Source: an uncultured Paenibacillus sp.
GTDB taxonomy: Bacteria > Bacillota > Bacilli > Paenibacillales > Paenibacillaceae
Length of the DNA: 64,000 nucleotides
Assembly (NCBI GenBank): GCA_937895345.1
Contig: CALAWP010000078.1
Coordinates: 1-64,000, forward strand
Reading direction: 5' to 3'
How positions within the stretch are numbered: the stretch's first letter is position 1; each line of letters begins with the position of its first letter. The notes beneath the pieces are model-generated. The model ran no database searches. It was not told the origin of the DNA and saw nothing but the letters and a program-made list of their open reading frames with translations. The position numbers and the translations under genes are program-made. Below, piece after piece: positions 60,264 to 64,000 of the stretch.

Positions 60264-61802
60264 CTAGGATTCCTGCGATCCGAACGGTCCGGCCGGTTTG
60301 ACCGGCTCGGCCGCTGCGGACAGCGCGCGCGGTTGTCCGGCGGGTGCGGTCACCTTCGAAGTTAAGCCTCGAATCAATCCGTTGACGTCGATGCCGGAGA
60401 CGTCCTTCAGCATTTCCGGTGCGGTAGCCATGAGCGACGTGACGTAATTGCTCAGACGCGCCGCGCCTTCTCCGTTGCCGGTATCGACCACGGTCAGCTT
60501 GTCGATGGAAGAAATCGGCTCGGCCACTTTGCCGGCCAATTCAGGCAGCATCTTGACGATAATGTCCAATACGGCCGCCTCGCCGAACTTCTCGAACGCC
60601 TCCGCCAGCTTTTCCTTCGCTTCCGCTTCCGCCAAGCCGCGCAGCCGGATAACCTCGGCTTCCGCCGTACCTTTCGCTTTTTCCGCTTCGGCGACGGCAA
60701 GACCGTCCAGCCGCTTTTTGGACGCTTCGGCTTTCGCTTCGGCCTCGATCCGGTATTGCAGCGCGTCCGCCTCGCGCAGCCGCTTCGCCTTTTCGGCCTC
60801 GGCCGCTTGCTCCACCGCATAACGGTCCGCATCCGCCTTCTTCTTCACTTCGGCGTCGTACTGCTTCTCGCGGCGAAGAATTTCCTTCCCCTCCAGATCG
60901 ATTTCCCGCTCCTTGCGGACGAGCTCGACCTTCATCTGCTCTTCGACGACCGTTTGCTTCATGCGCGCTTCCTGGATGGAATACGCCTGGTCCGCCTCGG
61001 CGCGCGCCGTGTCCTGGTCCCGCTTGAAGGAAGCGACCTTCATTTCCTTGTCCCGCTCCGCTTCCGCCACGTTCGTGTCGCGCAGCACCTCCGCCTTCAT
61101 CCCGGCTTCGTCGGCCAGCGCCTTCTGAATCCGGGCATCGCGCACCGCTTCGGCTTCCGCGATCTCGGCGTCTCTCTTCACCGCCGCGATGCGCGGCTTG
61201 CCGAGCGCGTCCAAATAGCCGTGCTTGTCGCGCAAGTCCTTGATCGTGAACGAAACGATCTGAAGGCCCATCTTTTTCAAATCCTTCGCCGCGACGCCCT
61301 GCACCTCCTGGGCGAATTTGTCGCGGTTCCGGTATACCTCCTCCACCGTCATCGTACCGAGAATGGCGCGCAGGTGGCCTTCCAGCACTTCCTGCGCCTC
61401 TCCCTTCAGCGCTTCCGTCGGCTTGCCGAGAAACTGCTCCGCCGCTGTCGCCACATCCTCGATGGCGCCGCCGATCTTAATGATCGCCACGCCGTCGGCC
61501 ATGACGGGAACCCCCTGTTCCGTATACACCTCGGGCGTCGAAACGTCCAGCTTGTGAGACAGAAGGGACAAAAATTCGGCCTTCTGGAATATCGGGAGAA
61601 TAAATGCGCCCCCGCCCCGAATAATTTTCACCTTTCTTCCGGACTCGTCGACCATCGTATTGCGGGTTCCGAGCATGGAGCCCGTTACGAGCATCGCCTC
61701 ATCCGGGCTGACCGTCTTGTAGCGGGCCCAGAAGGCAAGGCCGAGTACGACCAGCACGCCGACTACGATTAATGGAATGATCATGGCATCTTGCACTTGC
61801 AT
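60264..61802 (-). CDS. floT: Flotillin-like protein FloT
   Basis: A 512-residue membrane scaffold of functional membrane microdomains. One N-terminal membrane helix (about 7-25), SPHF/PHB domain (about 30-220), then a long coiled coil rich in Ala-Glu repeats (about 225-400, e.g. AEAEAVRDAR, EAEAKAEAS), and a C-terminal oligomerisation part. Flotillins affect fluidity, sporulation signalling and secretion. GAGAAGGGAG precedes the ATG. It is 27 bases downstream of yuaF, as in the Bacillus yuaF-floT pair. Confidence 0.95.
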   Translation of the reverse strand: MQVQDAMIIPLIVVGVLVVLGLAFWARYKTVSPDEAMLVTGSMLGTRNTMVDESGRKVKIIRGGGAFILPIFQKAEFLSLLSHKLDVSTPEVYTEQGVPVMADGVAIIKIGGAIEDVATAAEQFLGKPTEALKGEAQEVLEGHLRAILGTMTVEEVYRNRDKFAQEVQGVAAKDLKKMGLQIVSFTIKDLRDKHGYLDALGKPRIAAVKRDAEIAEAEAVRDARIQKALADEAGMKAEVLRDTNVAEAERDKEMKVASFKRDQDTARAEADQAYSIQEARMKQTVVEEQMKVELVRKEREIDLEGKEILRREKQYDAEVKKKADADRYAVEQAAEAEKAKRLREADALQYRIEAEAKAEASKKRLDGLAVAEAEKAKGTAEAEVIRLRGLAEAEAKEKLAEAFEKFGEAAVLDIIVKMLPELAGKVAEPISSIDKLTVVDTGNGEGAARLSNYVTSLMATAPEMLKDVSGIDVNGLIRGLTSKVTAPAGQPRALSAAAEPVKPAGPFGSQES

Positions 61803-61829
61803 TGCTCCCTTCTCTCGTTAATGGGTTTG

Positions 61830-62357
61830 TTACAGGTCGATTTCGGATACGTAGAGGGTGCCGTCCTTCACGTCGACAACGACGACCTTGGATTGCGCGG
61901 GGATCGGCTTTCCTTCGAAGCTGGCCGCGATCTGGTTCGTTACGCCGGCGCCGACCTTCAGCAGCACTTCCCCGTAGCCTTCGCCGGGAATCGGCACGAT
62001 CACCTCGCCCAGCGCACCGGGCAGCGACTGCATCGAAAAGGCGATCGAATTTTCGCTGTTTTCCATCGGCCTTACATATAAGAAGTAAACGGCCGCTCCG
62101 GCCGCGGCCGCGATCAGCGCCGCCAGCAGCAGTATGCTCCATCCCCCGAGCGCGCTGTATTCGGTCAATAAATAACCGGCTCCGCCGAATACCGTAATGC
62201 TGCCGACGAGCGTCATCGGCTGAAGGAACGACCAGCCTTCCGACGACAAGAAGTCGAATACGCCGTCGAGCGCCTGGCTCAGCCAATCTCCGAAGATGAC
62301 GCTTACGACCGCGTACAGAATGCCGACAATCAGACAGGCCAAATACATTGTTTCCAT
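61830..62357 (-). CDS. yuaF: NfeD-family membrane protein YuaF
   Basis: A 175-residue NfeD-like protein and flotillin partner. Helices about 3-22, 45-65 and 72-95, then a soluble OB-fold domain (about 105-175) with GALGEVIVPIPGEGYGEVLL, the NfeD hallmark. ATG at 62357 chosen because AAGGGGGTGAGCGGGAT precedes it; upstream in-frame codons lack conservation. First gene of the pair with floT. Confidence 0.92.
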   Translation of the reverse strand: METMYLACLIVGILYAVVSVIFGDWLSQALDGVFDFLSSEGWSFLQPMTLVGSITVFGGAGYLLTEYSALGGWSILLLAALIAAAAGAAVYFLYVRPMENSENSIAFSMQSLPGALGEVIVPIPGEGYGEVLLKVGAGVTNQIAASFEGKPIPAQSKVVVVDVKDGTLYVSEIDL

Positions 62358-62436
62358 ATCCCGCTCACCCCCTTCTGTCATCCATAACCTGTTATCATTT
62401 CCGATATTTATTACGCACGACTTCGACATATGTTTC

Positions 62437-62480
62437 TAAAAAATGAGCAAACCGCCGCTCGAAACAAGCAGGCGGCTTGC
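62437..62480 (-). terminator. Terminator of tyrS
   Basis: On the minus strand GCAAGCCGCC ... GGCGGTTTGC precedes CTCATTTTTTAG, 12 bases after the tyrS stop. Confidence 0.75.
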
Positions 62481-62491
62481 AAACAGGACTT

Positions 62492-63748
62492 TTAACCCAG
62501 CTTCAGCTTGACAAATTTCCGCTTGCCGACCTGCAGAACGTCGCCGTCGGAAGGGACGTAATCCGCATTCGGGTCGGACCATTTCTCTTCATTAATGCGA
62601 ATGGCTCCCTGCTGAATGCTCCGTCTCGCTTCGCTGCCGGACGCCTGAAGGCCGAGCGCCACGAGCAGCTTCGTCAGCTTGACGGCGCCGCCTTCGAGCT
62701 CGGAAGCCGGCACTTCCATCTCCTCGATCTGATCGGGCAGCGCGCGCTTCTGGAACACCGTCACGAAATGCCGCTCCGCTTCCTGCGCCGCCTCCTCCCC
62801 GTGGTACATTCGGACGAACGTTCTCGCCAGCCGCATCTTGGCATCGCGCGGATGCGTCTCGCCGCTTTCGAGGCCCGCCTTGAGAGCCGCAAGCTCCTCG
62901 TTGCCGATATCGGTTGCGAGCTCGTAATATTTCAGCATCAGCTCGTCCGGAATCGACATCGATTTGCCGTAAATTTGCGCCGGCTCCTCGTCGATGCCGA
63001 TGTAGTTGCCCAAGCTTTTGCTCATTTTGTTCACGCCGTCGAGTCCTTCGATCAGCGGCGTCATGATCGCGACCTGCGCAGGCTTGCCGTATTCCTTCTG
63101 CAGCGTCCGGCCCATCAGCAGATTGAATTTCTGGTCGGTGCCGCCCAGCTCAACGTCCGTCTCCAGCGCGACGGAATCGTAGCCTTGCATCAGCGGATAG
63201 AAAAACTCGTGAATGCTGATCGGCATGCCCGACGTATACCGTTTCGTAAAGTCGTCGCGCTCCAGCATGCGGGCGACCGTCAGCTTGGCGGCCAATCCGA
63301 CGACATCTGCAAATTTCATCGGCGCGAGCCATTCGGAGTTGAAGTAAAGCTTCGTCAGCTCCGGATCCAAAATTTTATATATTTGCTGCCGGTACGTCTC
63401 CGCGTTGCGCTTTACGTCCTCCGGCGTCAGTTGCTTGCGCGTCTCCGACTTGCCCGTCGGATCGCCGATCTGTCCCGTAAAATCGCCGATAATCAGCTGA
63501 ATTTCATGTCCGAACTGCTGGAATTGGCGGAGCTTGTGCAGCACGACCGTATGCCCGACATGAATGTCCGGAGCCGACGGATCAAGCCCCAGCTTTACTT
63601 TGAGCGGCTTGCCGGTCGCCACCGAATGGGCCAGCTTTTGCTTCAAGTCCTCCTCCGGCACGATTTCCACGACGCCGCGGCGAATGACGTCCAGCTGCTT
63701 TTCCGCTTCCGCCCGCTGCTCGGGCGATAATTGCTCCCACTTCACCAT
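62492..63748 (-). CDS. tyrS: Tyrosine-tRNA ligase (TyrZ type)
   Basis: A 418-residue class I aminoacyl-tRNA synthetase charging tRNA-Tyr. Rossmann core with LGLDPSAPDIHVGHTVVL (HIGH variant HVGH) and KMSKS; QGYDSVALETDVELGGTDQKFN for tyrosine recognition; C-terminal S4-like domain (about 350-418). The LGLDPSAPD...HTVVL stretch places it with TyrZ rather than the main Bacillus TyrS branch. ATG at 63748 (MVKWEQLSPEQ) has AAGGAGG 9 bases upstream. Expression is controlled by the T-box leader upstream. Confidence 0.95.
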   Translation of the reverse strand: MVKWEQLSPEQRAEAEKQLDVIRRGVVEIVPEEDLKQKLAHSVATGKPLKVKLGLDPSAPDIHVGHTVVLHKLRQFQQFGHEIQLIIGDFTGQIGDPTGKSETRKQLTPEDVKRNAETYRQQIYKILDPELTKLYFNSEWLAPMKFADVVGLAAKLTVARMLERDDFTKRYTSGMPISIHEFFYPLMQGYDSVALETDVELGGTDQKFNLLMGRTLQKEYGKPAQVAIMTPLIEGLDGVNKMSKSLGNYIGIDEEPAQIYGKSMSIPDELMLKYYELATDIGNEELAALKAGLESGETHPRDAKMRLARTFVRMYHGEEAAQEAERHFVTVFQKRALPDQIEEMEVPASELEGGAVKLTKLLVALGLQASGSEARRSIQQGAIRINEEKWSDPNADYVPSDGDVLQVGKRKFVKLKLG

Positions 63749-63806
63749 ACAACTTTTCCTCCTTGAATTGCGTCTAATGCTGTAGAACGCGGTTATCGAT
63801 GAACGC

Positions 63807-64000
63807 AAAAAAATCCTTTCATCCACAAAGGGACGAGAAGGATTTGCTCGCGGTACCACCCTTATTAGAGCCATTGCGCCATGCGGCGGCGAAAAGAACT
63901 GACGGCTCTCGCTTCGTTGCTTGATAACGGAGCGGCGCTCCGAAACGGGCTACTCTGGCCTTAACGGCCGGTTCCCCCGCTTGGCTCCAGGCGGTAATTC
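63807..64000 (-). promoter_or_regulatory. T-box leader of tyrS (cut by the window end)
   Basis: The minus strand contains the T-box sequence AATAAGGGTGGTACCGCG (63849-63866). It is followed by a terminator AAATCCTT ... AAGGATTT plus seven T (about 63807-63845). Upstream, CGGAGCGCCGCTCCGTTATC is a stem II/F-box-like element. Uncharged tRNA-Tyr would pair with the T-box UGGU region and favour antitermination. A UAC triplet (63994-63996) in a GAATTACC context near the window edge is a candidate Tyr specifier, but stem I is incomplete here so this is unproven. Confidence 0.88.

Overview
The window looks like chromosomal DNA of a high-GC, endospore-forming, cellulose-degrading Firmicute of the Paenibacillaceae (Paenibacillus/Cohnella type). 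Evidence: strong AGGAGG-type ribosome binding sites, the sporulation genes spoVM and spoVIF, a Bacillus-like remA-gmk-rpoZ-coaBC-priA-def-fmt-rsmB-rlmN-prpC-prkC-rsgA-rpe cluster, a T-box leader, and secreted modular glycoside hydrolases with CBM3 and fibronectin III domains. There are no rRNA or tRNA genes, CRISPR arrays, insertion sequences or prophage genes. No exact genus can be proven from the sequence alone.

Region 1 (1-2.9 kb): two ~200-bp tandem repeats rich in GTTCGTTACA/TGTAACGAAC inverted arms, a DUF2515 protein and an SRAP abasic-site protein. Region 2 (2.9-13.7 kb): a plant cell wall degradation locus transcribed leftwards: GH74 xyloglucanase, LacI-type regulator (its start abuts the GH74 stop), GH9 endoglucanase and GH48 exocellulase. 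One recognisable promoter upstream of GH74 carries a perfect catabolite-response element and a separate 14-bp CG-centred palindrome. Minisatellite-like repeats fill the two internal gaps. GH48 (processive exo), GH9 (processive endo) and GH74 (xyloglucan) would act together outside the cell.

Region 3 (13.8-19.3 kb): spoVIF, recG, a DegV/FakB fatty-acid-binding protein, FakA and an Asp23 protein. Region 4 (19.4-34.9 kb): rpmB on the plus strand, then a long minus-strand housekeeping operon for translation maturation, rRNA methylation, CoA synthesis, replication restart and Hanks-type kinase/phosphatase signalling, ending with spoVM (26 codons). Against the Bacillus subtilis order, yloC is missing before remA and thiN is replaced by a small membrane protein between rpe and spoVM. 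Two small genes sit between rpoZ and coaBC.

Region 5 (35-46.2 kb): a homocysteine methyltransferase/MTHFR fusion, dapF, a calcium P-type ATPase, divergent rqcH, a PHP phosphoesterase, a LysR regulator, an unrecognised small protein, ylbG and ylbF (with an unusual Gly/Cys-rich tail). Region 6 (46.2-64 kb): an XPB-like helicase with its partner protein, a nuclease lipoprotein, an M20 amidohydrolase, a YugN-like protein, FtsW, a second Asp23 protein, YlaN, an HPr-like protein lacking the phospho-histidine, an M29 aminopeptidase, a lipoprotein, a GAF-GGDEF diguanylate cyclase, rpsD with a long leader, the flotillin pair floT/yuaF, and a TyrZ-type tyrosyl-tRNA synthetase with a T-box leader cut by the window end.
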